This document shows, piece by piece, positions 27,215 to 37,594 of a stretch of DNA of 64,000 bases. Within the stretch, counting starts at the first letter, position 1. Each line of letters begins with the position of its first letter. The stretch is from Alphaproteobacteria bacterium. GTDB taxonomy: Bacteria; Pseudomonadota; Alphaproteobacteria; Rs-D84. The stretch spans positions 223,210-287,209 of the forward strand of contig SUUN01000002.1 of NCBI GenBank assembly GCA_015062495.1. Reading direction: 5' to 3'. The notes below the pieces were generated by a model. It was given only the letters and a program-made list of their open reading frames with translations. It made no database searches and was not told the origin of the DNA. The position numbers were made by a program, and so were the translations under genes.

Positions 27215-27890
27215 ATTTATTTATCTTTTCCATAAATGCCGTGTGGTTTTCCAAATCTGCCGCCGGCACTTCGAATTTCCGATATGGAAAATCACCACCA
27301 ACCTTGGGGTGGGCCAGCATGGCGGCATGCTGCTTGGCAATAATTTCTGACACATCTGGGGCTGGTGCGGTATTTTCCAGTTCCAGATAAACGCGTGCCA
27401 GAATTTCCGAGTCGATTAACGCCCCGTGTGCATCTGCACGCGCCGTCAATGAAATCCCATACCATTTTGCCAGCGCATCCAGCGTATAACTTTTCGGCCC
27501 AAACACACGATTACGCGCGATAACCAGTGTATCCATCATCTGTTCACGCGGAATTGTTTTTAACCCTAACTTATTCAATTCAAAGTTTACAAATGGAAAG
27601 TCAAAGTCCAATCCGTTATGTGCGACAATCGGGCTGTCGCCAATAAATTCCAAGAACCGCGGTGCAACCTCGCTCATTTTGGGTTTGTCTTCCAAAAACG
27701 CGTTCGATATTTTATGAACCATATATGTATCTGGCGGGATAATTTTCCCTTCGGGATTAATATATTCGTGGAAATTATTATCTGTAATATTTCCATCAAT
27801 TATTTCGACCGCGCCGATTTCAATAACGCGATCGCCACGCATATATTCAAATCCAGTCGTTTCAATGTCAAAGCAGATAACACGTTTCAT
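27213..27890 (-). CDS. dnaQ: DNA polymerase III epsilon subunit (3'-5' exonuclease)
   Basis: 225 residues. DEDDh exonuclease: Exo I CFDIETTGFEY, Exo II HNGLDFDFPFVNFEL, Exo III DAHGALIDSEILARVYLEL. Proofreading subunit of Pol III; a short C-terminal tail (HPKVGGDFPYRKFEVPAADLE) probably binds the alpha subunit. Start set to ATG at 27890 rather than an in-frame TTG. Divergent from the helicase gene at 27950. Confidence 0.93.
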   Translation of the reverse strand: MKRVICFDIETTGFEYMRGDRVIEIGAVEIIDGNITDNNFHEYINPEGKIIPPDTYMVHKISNAFLEDKPKMSEVAPRFLEFIGDSPIVAHNGLDFDFPFVNFELNKLGLKTIPREQMMDTLVIARNRVFGPKSYTLDALAKWYGISLTARADAHGALIDSEILARVYLELENTAPAPDVSEIIAKQHAAMLAHPKVGGDFPYRKFEVPAADLENHTAFMEKINK

Positions 27891-27949
27891 ATCCAATCCC
27901 AACCCTTGATAATAATTGTCGCGGGTATTATAATAGAACGGTGGAATTA

Positions 27950-30007
27950 ATGCTAGAAAATCTTAACAATGAACAACGTTTAGCGGTTGAAACAACTGCG
28001 GGGCCGCTGTTAGTTCTGTCGGGCGCAGGCACCGGTAAAACCCGTGTTTTAACAACGCGCATTGCATACATATTGAACAAAGGATTATGTAGCAAATATG
28101 AAATACTGGCAATGACATTTACGAACAAGGCTGCAAATGAAATGAAGTCGCGTTTAGCGAAGTTGTCAAATGGTCAATGGTATCCAGATGGCGTTTGGTG
28201 TGGGACATTTCATTCAATCTGTTTGCGTATATTGCGTGCCAACGCTGAACGTGCAGGCTTGCGCCGCGACTTTATTATCTATGGCGAAGACGACCAGAAA
28301 AACGTCATCAAATCATTACTGACGTCATCTACCAAGACGCCCGCCGACTATGTCGAAGAATTTTCCGCAATTAAGGACAAGGGGTTAATAGCACTAAAAA
28401 ACACAGATAAACTGTTTAACGCATATAATGCAGAATTGATGCGTCTGAACGCGGTTGATTTTGGTGATATTATTTTGCATGTCTTGGAATTATTTGATAA
28501 AAATCCCGACATTTTATCACGCTATCAAAACCAATTTAAATATATCCTGGTTGATGAATTCCAGGACACCAACAATGCCCAGATGGAATTTTTGCAAATG
28601 TTAACGCGTGGCATTGAATGTCCAAACATATGCTGTGTTGGCGATGACGATCAATCGATTTATTCATGGCGCGGGGCGGAAATCAAACACATATTGAACT
28701 TTGAAAAAACGTTCCCAGATGCCCAGATAATTCGCCTGGAAACAAATTATCGCAGTACATCAAACATCCTGAACGCGGCAAATTCCCTTATTCGCCATAA
28801 CCAGGGCCGCCTGGGCAAAGATTTGCGTGCTGAAAACAAAGATTCAGTTGGCGAACCGGTCTATGTTCTGACCCTGCCGACCGACCGGGACGAAGCGCGC
28901 ATAATCGCCGACGCAATAATCCGCGAAGACACCACCGATTTTACGAAATTCGCCCTGTTAATTCGCGCGGGCAGTCTGTCCCGCATATTCGAAGAAGAAT
29001 TTGCATCCCGTGGCATTCCATACAAATTGATTGGCGCGACAAAATTCTATGACCGCATGGAAATCCGCGATGTTATTGCATATTTGCGCCTGCTGGTGTA
29101 TCCATTTGACGATATGTCTTTTCTGCGTGTGATTGCAAAACCGCGTCGTGGATTTGGGGAACGCGCAATTGCGAACCTGCGCGCGGCGGGTGGCACGCTG
29201 ATGGACGGATTGCGTAACGCAAAACTTGCACCAAAATTGCGCGCGGCGGCGGACGAATTTTTATCTGCATTTGATTTTGAATGGGCGTCCATATCCCCAC
29301 GCGACGCGGCAAAAACATTATTGGAACGCACCGGATACATGAAAATGTGGTCTGAATCCAAAGACGCCGACGCACCCGACCGTATATCAAACATCCGCGA
29401 ATTGTTAACATCGGTTATTTCTAAGTATGACAGCCTGCCCGAATTTTTGGAACAGGCGGCGCTGATGATGACCGACGATAACGATGTAAATGACACGCCA
29501 CAAAACACCAACACGGTCAGCATAATGACAATTCATGCGGCCAAGGGGTTGGAATTTGACACTGTGTTTCTGCCCGCCTGGGAAGAAGGCATTTTCCCAA
29601 ATGACCGCGCGATAAACGAAGGCGCCGTCGAAGAAGAACGCCGCCTGGCCTATGTTGCGATAACACGTGCGCGCCGTCGCTGTGTAATATCAAATTCAAT
29701 GATGCGATTTGTATTTGGGTCGCGCCAATATAATTCACCCAGTCGTTTTATCACCGAAATGGATAATCGCTATCTGGATTTTCAGGGTGGCGCGCCCCGC
29801 ACATACGCGCCCACATACACTTATAATCCAACCCCCGCGATAAAACCCAAAATTTCACGCCCTGCGTCCCTGGTTGGTAAATTGGTATCGCACGATGAAT
29901 TGGGTGCGGGTGTTGTTATCGAAGACGCCGGCGCAATTCTGACAATTGCGTTCAAATTGCGTGGCATAAAAAAAGTCGCCCGTGATTTTGTAAAAATTTC
30001 CGAATAA
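27950..30007 (+). CDS. uvrD: UvrD/PcrA/Rep-type SF1A DNA helicase
   Basis: 685 residues. Q motif LNNEQRLAVE, Walker A LSGAGTGKTRVL, motif II LVDEFQDTN, motif III GDDDQSIYSWRGA, motif IV LETNYRS, motif V MTIHAAKGLEFDTVFLPAWEEG, motif VI RRLAYVAITRARR. A C-terminal tail ending ...LVGKLVSHDELGAGVVIEDAGAILTIAFK is the PcrA/UvrD Tudor-like domain that can bind RNA polymerase. Acts in nucleotide-excision and mismatch repair. ATG at 27950 has GGTGG 6 bases upstream. Confidence 0.94.
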   Translation: MLENLNNEQRLAVETTAGPLLVLSGAGTGKTRVLTTRIAYILNKGLCSKYEILAMTFTNKAANEMKSRLAKLSNGQWYPDGVWCGTFHSICLRILRANAERAGLRRDFIIYGEDDQKNVIKSLLTSSTKTPADYVEEFSAIKDKGLIALKNTDKLFNAYNAELMRLNAVDFGDIILHVLELFDKNPDILSRYQNQFKYILVDEFQDTNNAQMEFLQMLTRGIECPNICCVGDDDQSIYSWRGAEIKHILNFEKTFPDAQIIRLETNYRSTSNILNAANSLIRHNQGRLGKDLRAENKDSVGEPVYVLTLPTDRDEARIIADAIIREDTTDFTKFALLIRAGSLSRIFEEEFASRGIPYKLIGATKFYDRMEIRDVIAYLRLLVYPFDDMSFLRVIAKPRRGFGERAIANLRAAGGTLMDGLRNAKLAPKLRAAADEFLSAFDFEWASISPRDAAKTLLERTGYMKMWSESKDADAPDRISNIRELLTSVISKYDSLPEFLEQAALMMTDDNDVNDTPQNTNTVSIMTIHAAKGLEFDTVFLPAWEEGIFPNDRAINEGAVEEERRLAYVAITRARRRCVISNSMMRFVFGSRQYNSPSRFITEMDNRYLDFQGGAPRTYAPTYTYNPTPAIKPKISRPASLVGKLVSHDELGAGVVIEDAGAILTIAFKLRGIKKVARDFVKISE

Positions 30008-30034
30008 AAATACCGGCATTTGCCGGCCTTTTTG
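30006..30034. terminator. Bidirectional terminator uvrD/sspB
   Basis: CCGGC-ATTT-GCCGG stem with T tracts on both sides. Confidence 0.8.
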
Positions 30035-30499
30035 TTATTTTTTATTCTTTCTAAATTCATCCAACGACACAACGCGTCCTGGGTCTGGAACAGTCCCTGG
30101 TTTTTCATCCAGTGGCAATTCCATATCGTTGTCCGCGGCGGCTGGCTGAATTTTCGTCTGAAAAGACAACATAAAATCAACCGAAGGGTCTTTGAATTCA
30201 ACCAGTGCTGAAAACGGCACACGAATAAAGAACGGTCGTCCATCAAATGTTAATTGTACCCCAAATTCTTTATCTGAAACATGCAGGTTATTATACGAAT
30301 ACTGCAACACAATTGTCATAATATCTGGATATCGTATACGCAGGAAATCCGGCAACACAACACCACTGTCGCGCGTACGAAACGTGATAAAGAAATGTGT
30401 CCCGTCCCCCAGTCCATTAAACTGTGCATGAACCAGTGCATCCTTGACCACTGATTTTAAAGCATTGTCTAACAAAGTTTGATAATCAATACGTGCCAT
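30035..30499 (-). CDS. sspB: SspB-family ClpXP adaptor
   Basis: 154 residues. Alphaproteobacterial SspB form: core with GDGTHFFITFRTRDSGVVLPDFLRIRYPDIMTIVLQ and NNLHVSDKEFGVQLTFDGRPFFIRVPFSAL, then a flexible linker and a short basic tail (GRVVSLDEFRKNKK) that would be the ClpX-binding peptide. Delivers ssrA-tagged proteins to ClpXP. 6 bases after recF on the same strand. Confidence 0.9.
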   Translation of the reverse strand: MARIDYQTLLDNALKSVVKDALVHAQFNGLGDGTHFFITFRTRDSGVVLPDFLRIRYPDIMTIVLQYSYNNLHVSDKEFGVQLTFDGRPFFIRVPFSALVEFKDPSVDFMLSFQTKIQPAAADNDMELPLDEKPGTVPDPGRVVSLDEFRKNKK

Positions 30500-30505
30500 A
30501 TCTTT

Positions 30506-31585
30506 TTACCCCGCGCATACTATATTACTTATTTCCCCATTTTCGCAAGCAACAAATACAGCATCTTCGATATTACTGAAAATATCCGGGTCCAGTCCCG
30601 TTGCCCACACTTGGGCATTTGATTGTGCCAGTTCGCGAAACATATTTTCCCGTGCGTTTTTATCCAGGTGTGCCGCCGCTTCGTCTAATAAAATAATTGG
30701 GCTGCGTCCTGTTTTTGTGTGAACCAGTTTTGCATGTGCCAAAATCAAATCAATAATCACGGTCTTTTGCTGACCTGTACTGGTCAAGTGCGCCGGCAGC
30801 CCCAGTTCATTATTAAACACCCCAAAATCAGATTTATGCGGTCCATCCAGAACCATTTTATCGCCAATCAATGTACGGTTTTGTTTTAAATAATCCAGGT
30901 ATGCGCGTTCTGTGTCGCCGGCCGTCATACCATCAATCAGCATTTTTTCAACAATTCCCATCACAGATACCGCGCACCGCGCCAAAAAATAATTCAGTTC
31001 CCCCGCATATTGAATACGTGCCACCGCGACGGCCACGGCCACGCCTGCGATTTGCACATCCAGCGCATCAACCCAGCGCGCATCCGTCCCGGTTTTCAGC
31101 GCATACGCGCGTTCGCTTAGTAATTTAGACAACCTGGCTGTCCGTCCTGGATGCGTGGCGTCAAAACTGGCGCACAGTCGGTCAAAAAACGCACGTCGGT
31201 CTGCGGCACTGTCTACAAACAGTCTGTCTTCGCGTGGTGTAATCCAAACCACCCGTACATGTCGTGCCAGTTCAGATAATGCCGCATTATCGCCATCAAT
31301 TTTTGCGCGTCGATTTGCGTCACCCCCAGTGTATTGAACGGAAATTTCTGTATCATCGGCCAGGTTTGCAAAAACACTAAATCCCCCCGAACCATCAAAT
31401 CGCGCAACATCACCCATACCTGCCCCACGCATGCCACGTTCCCCACCCAGCATGGATACGGCCTCTAACACGGCGGTCTTGCCTGCGCCATTTGGGCCGG
31501 TAATAATCACATTGCGCCGTCCATATGTTTCGATACGACACATTGTATGGTTACGAAAATCTGTTAAACTGATACGATTAATCAT
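30506..31585 (-). CDS. recF: DNA replication and repair protein RecF
   Basis: 359 residues. Walker A TGPNGAGKTAVLEAVSML, the RecF-specific WITPREDRLFVDSAADRRAFFDRL, DGPHKSDFGV, the ABC signature-like STGQQKTVIIDLILAHA, and Walker B PIILLDEAAAHLD. Loads RecA at gaps with RecO and RecR. ATG at 31585 lies 6 bases after a TATTAT box (31592-31597), so a leaderless mRNA is possible. It is not next to dnaA-dnaN here. Confidence 0.93.
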   Translation of the reverse strand: MINRISLTDFRNHTMCRIETYGRRNVIITGPNGAGKTAVLEAVSMLGGERGMRGAGMGDVARFDGSGGFSVFANLADDTEISVQYTGGDANRRAKIDGDNAALSELARHVRVVWITPREDRLFVDSAADRRAFFDRLCASFDATHPGRTARLSKLLSERAYALKTGTDARWVDALDVQIAGVAVAVAVARIQYAGELNYFLARCAVSVMGIVEKMLIDGMTAGDTERAYLDYLKQNRTLIGDKMVLDGPHKSDFGVFNNELGLPAHLTSTGQQKTVIIDLILAHAKLVHTKTGRSPIILLDEAAAHLDKNARENMFRELAQSNAQVWATGLDPDIFSNIEDAVFVACENGEISNIVCAG

Positions 31586-31621
31586 GCGCCAATAATACAA
31601 GAAAAATAACCCACCGTCCAA

Positions 31622-31650
31622 GAAAAAACGCCCCATATGGGACGTTCTTT

Positions 31651-31652
<2 letters not shown>
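31622..31652 (-). terminator. Terminator after mreB
   Basis: AACG(T/C)CCCATATGGG hairpin with flanking A and T runs; it overlaps the mreB stop codon. Confidence 0.75.
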
Positions 31653-32715
<1,063 letters not shown>

Positions 32716-32814
32716 TTACGATTTTTTTGAACTATAAATCACGATATTCAAAAAATCAAGACGCCCCCATAAATTTATTTGATTTACAGGATATTATGGT
32801 ATTATACGCACATT

Positions 32815-33162
32815 ATGAAACGTGATACGATTAAAAATCATTCTGACTTTGCGATGGGTGAAAACGACCCCGTGGCAAAAAGTGCATATTTCCTGGTGCG
32901 TGCAAAAAATGCAAAATTCCCAGGTGATGCGCGCTATGGCATGATTGTGACTAAAAAAACATTTAAACACGCGGTTGACCGCAACCGTGCAAAACGCATG
33001 TTGCGTGATTGGCTGGCATTTAATGAACATATGCTGCGTCCTGAATGGGATTATGTGTTTATAATTCGTCGTGCGATAATTGATGCCGACCGAACATCTG
33101 GCCGCGTTGCAATGAAAAAGGCCCTAAATTATCTGCGTAAACAGGAAATAAATGCCCAATAA
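32815..33162 (+). CDS. rnpA: Ribonuclease P protein component
   Basis: 115 residues, with the RNR motif as DRNRAKRMLRDW and preceding GMIVTKKTFKHAV. Binds RNase P RNA to process tRNA 5' ends. A TATTAT box at 32800-32805 lies only 9 bases before the ATG at 32815 and no Shine-Dalgarno is visible, so leaderless translation is likely. rpmH, its usual upstream neighbour, is missing. Confidence 0.92.
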   Translation: MKRDTIKNHSDFAMGENDPVAKSAYFLVRAKNAKFPGDARYGMIVTKKTFKHAVDRNRAKRMLRDWLAFNEHMLRPEWDYVFIIRRAIIDADRTSGRVAMKKALNYLRKQEINAQ

Positions 33163-33388
33163 CCTGTCACTAATTCAACGCGTGGCGATTTGTATGGTGC
33201 GTTTTTATCAGTGCGCCTTGTCGCCGATATTTGGCGGTCGTGCGGCGTGTCGTTTTACCCCCAGTTGCAGTGAATATACCCGTCAATCGATTGAAAAATA
33301 TGGCGCGATACGTGGGTGTTGGATGGGGTTAAAACGTATATGTCGTTGTCGTCCGGGTGGTGGCTGTGGCTACGACCCTGTTCCTTGA
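33152..33388 (+). CDS. yidD: Membrane protein insertion efficiency factor YidD
   Basis: 78 residues. RFYQCALSPIFGGRAACRFTPSCSEYTRQSIEKYG is diagnostic, ending GGGCGYDPVP. A peripheral inner-membrane protein helping YidC. Overlaps rnpA by 11 bases; yidC, usually next, is absent and an accB promoter follows instead. Confidence 0.95.
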   Translation: MPNNLSLIQRVAICMVRFYQCALSPIFGGRAACRFTPSCSEYTRQSIEKYGAIRGCWMGLKRICRCRPGGGCGYDPVP

Positions 33389-33412
33389 CAAAGGGCATCA
33401 ATGTGGTACAAT
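33385..33412 (+). promoter_or_regulatory. Promoter of accB-accC
   Basis: TTGACA at 33385-33390, 16-base spacer, TACAAT at 33407-33412. The -35 overlaps the last codons of yidD. Confidence 0.7.
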
Positions 33413-33454
33413 TTAAACTATGCATGACTGCAATTTATACATAAAGGATTAACT

Positions 33455-33895
33455 ATGTCATTTCGTGCAACCGTTGAATCTATGTCAAAAATCATGGACG
33501 ATATGGGCATAACTGAACTTGATTTGGAACGTCAGTTTTTATTCGGCGTATATCGTAAACACATCCATTTGTCCAAGCAACAGGCACTGGCCATTGCGCC
33601 GACAACCACATCATCGGATGCACCGGTTGCAAAGTCTGAAACCGCTGCGCCATCAATTAATGGCTATGCGTTAAAGTCCCCAATGGTTGGGGTTGTTTAC
33701 TTGGCACCTGAACCCGGCGCAGATGCATTTGTCACAGTCGGACAACAGATACACGCCGGCGACACAGTTGCCCTGGTCGAAGCGATGAAGACCTTTAACC
33801 CAATCAAATCGGACCGTGATGGTGTTGTCAAAGAAATCTTGGTTTCTGACGGCGCGGCGGTCGAATTTGACCAGGCCTTGGTTGTAATTGAATAA
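33455..33895 (+). CDS. accB: Biotin carboxyl carrier protein of acetyl-CoA carboxylase
   Basis: 146 residues: N-terminal helical part, a Thr/Ala/Pro linker (about 50-70), then the biotinyl domain with thumb and EAMKTFNPI, whose Lys carries biotin. Carries CO2 from AccC to AccAD for malonyl-CoA synthesis. AAAGGA ribosome site; 11 bases before accC. Confidence 0.96.
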   Translation: MSFRATVESMSKIMDDMGITELDLERQFLFGVYRKHIHLSKQQALAIAPTTTSSDAPVAKSETAAPSINGYALKSPMVGVVYLAPEPGADAFVTVGQQIHAGDTVALVEAMKTFNPIKSDRDGVVKEILVSDGAAVEFDQALVVIE

Positions 33896-33906
33896 AAGCA
33901 TACACA

Positions 33907-35256
33907 ATGCCACAAATAAAAAAAGTTTTAATTGCAAATCGTGGGGAAATTGCCCTGCGTATTATTCGCGCGTGTCGCGATATGGGAATCCGCACGGTTG
34001 CGGTTTATTCGACGGTTGATCGTGATGCAATGCATGTGCAACTTGCGGATGAATCTGTATGTATTGGACCGGGGCCGGCCCGTGATTCTTATTTGAATGA
34101 ATCTGCGATATTGACGGCGGCATTATTAACAAATTCTGATGCGATTCACCCTGGATACGGATTTTTATCTGAACGTGCTGACTTTGCGCACAAGGTTGAA
34201 CAGCATGGCATGATTTGGATTGGCCCGTCGCCCGATATGATAACCAAAATGGGGGACAAGGTTAACGCCAAGAAAACCGCCATTGAATGTGGCCTGCCGG
34301 TTGTGCCGGGGTCTGATGGCGCGGTTGATTCATTGGAACATGCGCTGGAAATTGCTGAAAAAATTGGATATCCAGTAATGTTAAAGGCATCTGCCGGCGG
34401 CGGTGGTCGCGGAATGCGCCCTGTACACAACGTTGACGAAATGGCGGACGCATACCAACTTACCAAGAACGAGGCTGCATCCGCATTCGGCGACGACACA
34501 TTATATATGGAAAAGCTGTTGACCCACCCGCGTCATATTGAATTTCAGGTTCTGGGCGACAAACACGGTAACGTTGTAATCTTTGGCGAACGCGATTGTT
34601 CCCTGCAACGCCGCAATCAAAAGGTTATGGAAGAATGTCCCGCCGCCATTTTAACCCAGAAACAGCGCGACGATATGATTGAAATCTGTAAGTCTGCCGC
34701 CAAAAAAATGGGCTATACGAATGCCGGCACATTTGAATTTATGTTCGAAGATGGCAAATTCTATTTCTTGGAAATGAACACGCGATTACAGGTTGAACAT
34801 CCTGTGACCGAAATGGTATATGGTGTTGACCTGGTTCGTGAACAGATTCGCATTGCCGCCGGGGAAAAACTGGGATACACACAATCGAACGTAATTCCAA
34901 ACGGTCATGCAATTGAATTTCGTATCAATGCCGAAGATTCTGAAACATTTATCCCAAATCCAGGCAAAATAACATTGTATGCACCGTCGGGCGGTTTGGG
35001 TGTCCGTGTGGACAGTGCGGTCTACACCGGATATACAATTCCGCCGACATATGATTCAATGATTGCGAAATTAATTGTTCACGCGCAAAGTCGCCCTGCG
35101 TGCATTATGCGTGCGACGCGTGCGCTGGATGAATTTGTTATCGAAGGGGTAAAAACCACAATCCCCTTGCAACAACGCCTGTTAAAGAACAAGGATGTCA
35201 AGCAACTAAACTTTGACAACAAATGGCTGGAAAAGTTTTTAAGCAAAGACGAATAA
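33907..35256 (+). CDS. accC: Biotin carboxylase subunit of acetyl-CoA carboxylase
   Basis: 449 residues, ATP-grasp. KVLIANRGEIALRIIRACRDMGI start, MLKASAGGGGRGMR glycine-rich loop, HIEFQVLGDKHGN, ERDCSLQRRNQKVMEECP, EMNTRLQVEHPVTEMVYGVDLV catalytic segment. Carboxylates biotin on AccB. Followed by an intrinsic terminator. Confidence 0.97.
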   Translation: MPQIKKVLIANRGEIALRIIRACRDMGIRTVAVYSTVDRDAMHVQLADESVCIGPGPARDSYLNESAILTAALLTNSDAIHPGYGFLSERADFAHKVEQHGMIWIGPSPDMITKMGDKVNAKKTAIECGLPVVPGSDGAVDSLEHALEIAEKIGYPVMLKASAGGGGRGMRPVHNVDEMADAYQLTKNEAASAFGDDTLYMEKLLTHPRHIEFQVLGDKHGNVVIFGERDCSLQRRNQKVMEECPAAILTQKQRDDMIEICKSAAKKMGYTNAGTFEFMFEDGKFYFLEMNTRLQVEHPVTEMVYGVDLVREQIRIAAGEKLGYTQSNVIPNGHAIEFRINAEDSETFIPNPGKITLYAPSGGLGVRVDSAVYTGYTIPPTYDSMIAKLIVHAQSRPACIMRATRALDEFVIEGVKTTIPLQQRLLKNKDVKQLNFDNKWLEKFLSKDE

Positions 35257-35280
35257 AATCCCCCGTTCGGGGGATTTTTT
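35255..35280 (+). terminator. Terminator after accC
   Basis: AATCCCCC-GTTC-GGGGGATTTTTT hairpin. Confidence 0.85.
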
Positions 35281-35324
35281 ACTTCGCTAAACTTTTATTT
35301 ATCTAAGCCCAGTCAAGATTGATT

Positions 35325-37553
35325 CTAATTTTTCTGGCATGTTCCATACTGATTGCGGGTATAACCAGTATCGCACTTTAACATACATGCTGTACCCCAT
35401 GCCTCGTACCCCTTGGCACTGCCAAAATCATTACACTTACAATGTGAATTAACGTATTGTTTGCCGTTACCAATATCGGTGTCCGCTGCCGCCGTTGCGA
35501 CATATGTTGAATTGTCCGGACATAATAATGACTGATAGAACATAGAAGAAATACCTTCTATGTATTGATTTTCTGTTGCGGGGGTTGTTGTACTTGAACA
35601 TTCGCTGTTATTGTCAACTTTACCATCCTGATTTGCGTCATAACACAACTTTACATCACTGTTATAAAACACCGCATACGCACACGTCAATGCGACATTC
35701 CGGCACGCGCCACGCATAACGTTATAAATACTGCTGACACTGGCACTGGAAGACCATGCGTTTACCTGGGTCACCTGTTGGTTATAGCATTGTGCAATAT
35801 CAACCATACAACTGGACGCATAATCTGAAATTGCCTGGTTTTGCGCGGCGCGAATATTTGTCATGGCGCGCTGAACATAGTTTACAACAACATCATTGTA
35901 TGGTTCGTACGTACCATCGGCGTTGTATGTGTATCGCTGGCATTTATCCAAAACAGCGCGACACAGACCTTCGTCTGTTACATTTTGTTTTGTACCAATT
36001 TTTTGTAATAAATATTTTGCAACGCATGAACCGTCATTGCCACCGTCGGCACTATCCGATGATGTTTTTGCACAGCCGTCTGATGTGCTGTCACTAATGG
36101 TTTGGTTTTCATACGCGTTTTTTAAAAAATCATCATCAATCTTTGCGTTATTGTACCCCGCCATAAATGTGGTAATATCTGAAATATTTTGCCCCAGAAC
36201 AACTTCGCCATTTTCGTCGATATATTTTTTTGTTGGGTCAACACATTTGAAATAGTTTTCGCCACAAACCATATCGTCTTTCATGCACGCTTCCAGTGCG
36301 CCGATACATCCCTTGGCATCATATGTATTTTTATTTTGCAACACGGCCAATCGCGCCTTTTGCAACATACGGTTTGCACTGCGCACATTAGACACCAGTG
36401 TTTCATTCATTTTTTTCAAACCGTTTTCATATGCCACGCAATCCTTGTCAATCGCCAGGTCATAATTCCCTGTAATTTGGCCGGGCGTTGCGCCTGCACT
36501 TTTGCATTGGGTCAATATAGTATTACAGCGTCTTTTTGCTGCATTATATAACTCGCGCCCGCGCAGGTTTGAAAAACTGCTGGTCGAATCTGTGTTCAGA
36601 AAATCCAGACTGAACATATCGGCCGTATCCGACGTAAAATCTAAATCCATATCCAGACCAATCGACGTATCAGAATAATAAGATGAATTCGATACCGGAT
36701 CGCGGATTAAATCTTCAATTTCTTCCAGCATATTGCGTGTTTCAGACGTGTCAACCGCCCCCGATAGGGCTTCTTCGGCCTCAGTCTCGGTCATAATTGC
36801 GCGAATTTCATCCGCAGATAATCCGACGTATCTGATACGTTGTGCAACCTCGTTCAATTGTGCATTTGCGTCTTTGACGGCGGTTTCCACCTTGGTATAT
36901 TGGCTCAGGTTTGCCGAACATGAACAGCGTCCCTGATTTGCGTCAACAACCGCGCAGAACTGATCCATACATTCGTTATACTGTTCCTGGCATGATTTAT
37001 TCAGTGTTGCTGTTTGTTCCAGGCGACTGGTTGCCTCTGCAATACTTTCGGCGGTGGCTTTGGCTGCTGCGCGCGATTTAACATTGCGTACCGCTTCGTC
37101 TATGTTCGAACCGGTCTGGACGCCTGTGTCATCAATTACGGCGCGTCCGCCAACCTCGGCCGTGCTGGGCCGCAGAACCAGTCCAGCCCGTCGCACTGTG
37201 GGATTGTTGTTGATACTGGCATCCGACACGCGTTTATTGCGCCCGACTGTGTTCACGGTCGCTTCTAAATTCGAGCGCGCGGAATTAACATCTGTCTTGC
37301 CTGTGCTAACTGCGCGTGAAATTACCCCGGTGCGTGATTGAGCGACGTTATTGTTGTTGTCGCCCGAAAAAACACGTGATACCGCCCCGCGCGTCTGAAC
37401 AGTTGTGCGTGACGATGTTGTACGCGCCGTTGATTCTGTGGGTTTTGCGGTGTCTTTACCTGTTGGAATTGCACGTGACACAGTCGCCCCATCTGCAAAT
37501 GCAGCGGGCGCAACAATCATCAACGCCAAAAAACACGTCAGCAGTTTTTTCAT
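35325..37553 (-). CDS. Large Cys-rich secreted protein, unknown
   Basis: 742 residues with signal peptide MKKLLTCFLALMIVAPAAFA. Residues 21-90 are Ser/Thr/Arg-rich and hold three diverged copies of a motif, (T/A/V)(V/I)SR(A/V)(I/F/V)xTGK-like, at 24-34, 57-67 and 77-87. From residue 188 on, cysteines come in spaced pairs (CQEQYNECMDQFC, RCSCS, CNTILTQC, CIGALEAC, CGENYFKC, CRAVLDKC, CMVDIAQC), suggesting a disulfide-linked helical periplasmic or surface protein, ending in an EGF-like HCKCNDFG...CMLKCDTGY...GTC module. No family recognised. Single-gene unit upstream of nothing obvious; porin gene follows on the same strand. Confidence 0.72.
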   Translation of the reverse strand: MKKLLTCFLALMIVAPAAFADGATVSRAIPTGKDTAKPTESTARTTSSRTTVQTRGAVSRVFSGDNNNNVAQSRTGVISRAVSTGKTDVNSARSNLEATVNTVGRNKRVSDASINNNPTVRRAGLVLRPSTAEVGGRAVIDDTGVQTGSNIDEAVRNVKSRAAAKATAESIAEATSRLEQTATLNKSCQEQYNECMDQFCAVVDANQGRCSCSANLSQYTKVETAVKDANAQLNEVAQRIRYVGLSADEIRAIMTETEAEEALSGAVDTSETRNMLEEIEDLIRDPVSNSSYYSDTSIGLDMDLDFTSDTADMFSLDFLNTDSTSSFSNLRGRELYNAAKRRCNTILTQCKSAGATPGQITGNYDLAIDKDCVAYENGLKKMNETLVSNVRSANRMLQKARLAVLQNKNTYDAKGCIGALEACMKDDMVCGENYFKCVDPTKKYIDENGEVVLGQNISDITTFMAGYNNAKIDDDFLKNAYENQTISDSTSDGCAKTSSDSADGGNDGSCVAKYLLQKIGTKQNVTDEGLCRAVLDKCQRYTYNADGTYEPYNDVVVNYVQRAMTNIRAAQNQAISDYASSCMVDIAQCYNQQVTQVNAWSSSASVSSIYNVMRGACRNVALTCAYAVFYNSDVKLCYDANQDGKVDNNSECSSTTTPATENQYIEGISSMFYQSLLCPDNSTYVATAAADTDIGNGKQYVNSHCKCNDFGSAKGYEAWGTACMLKCDTGYTRNQYGTCQKN

Positions 37554-37594
37554 TCTCTTGCGCGAATTATATCATAAAAAAACAATTAAGTCAG

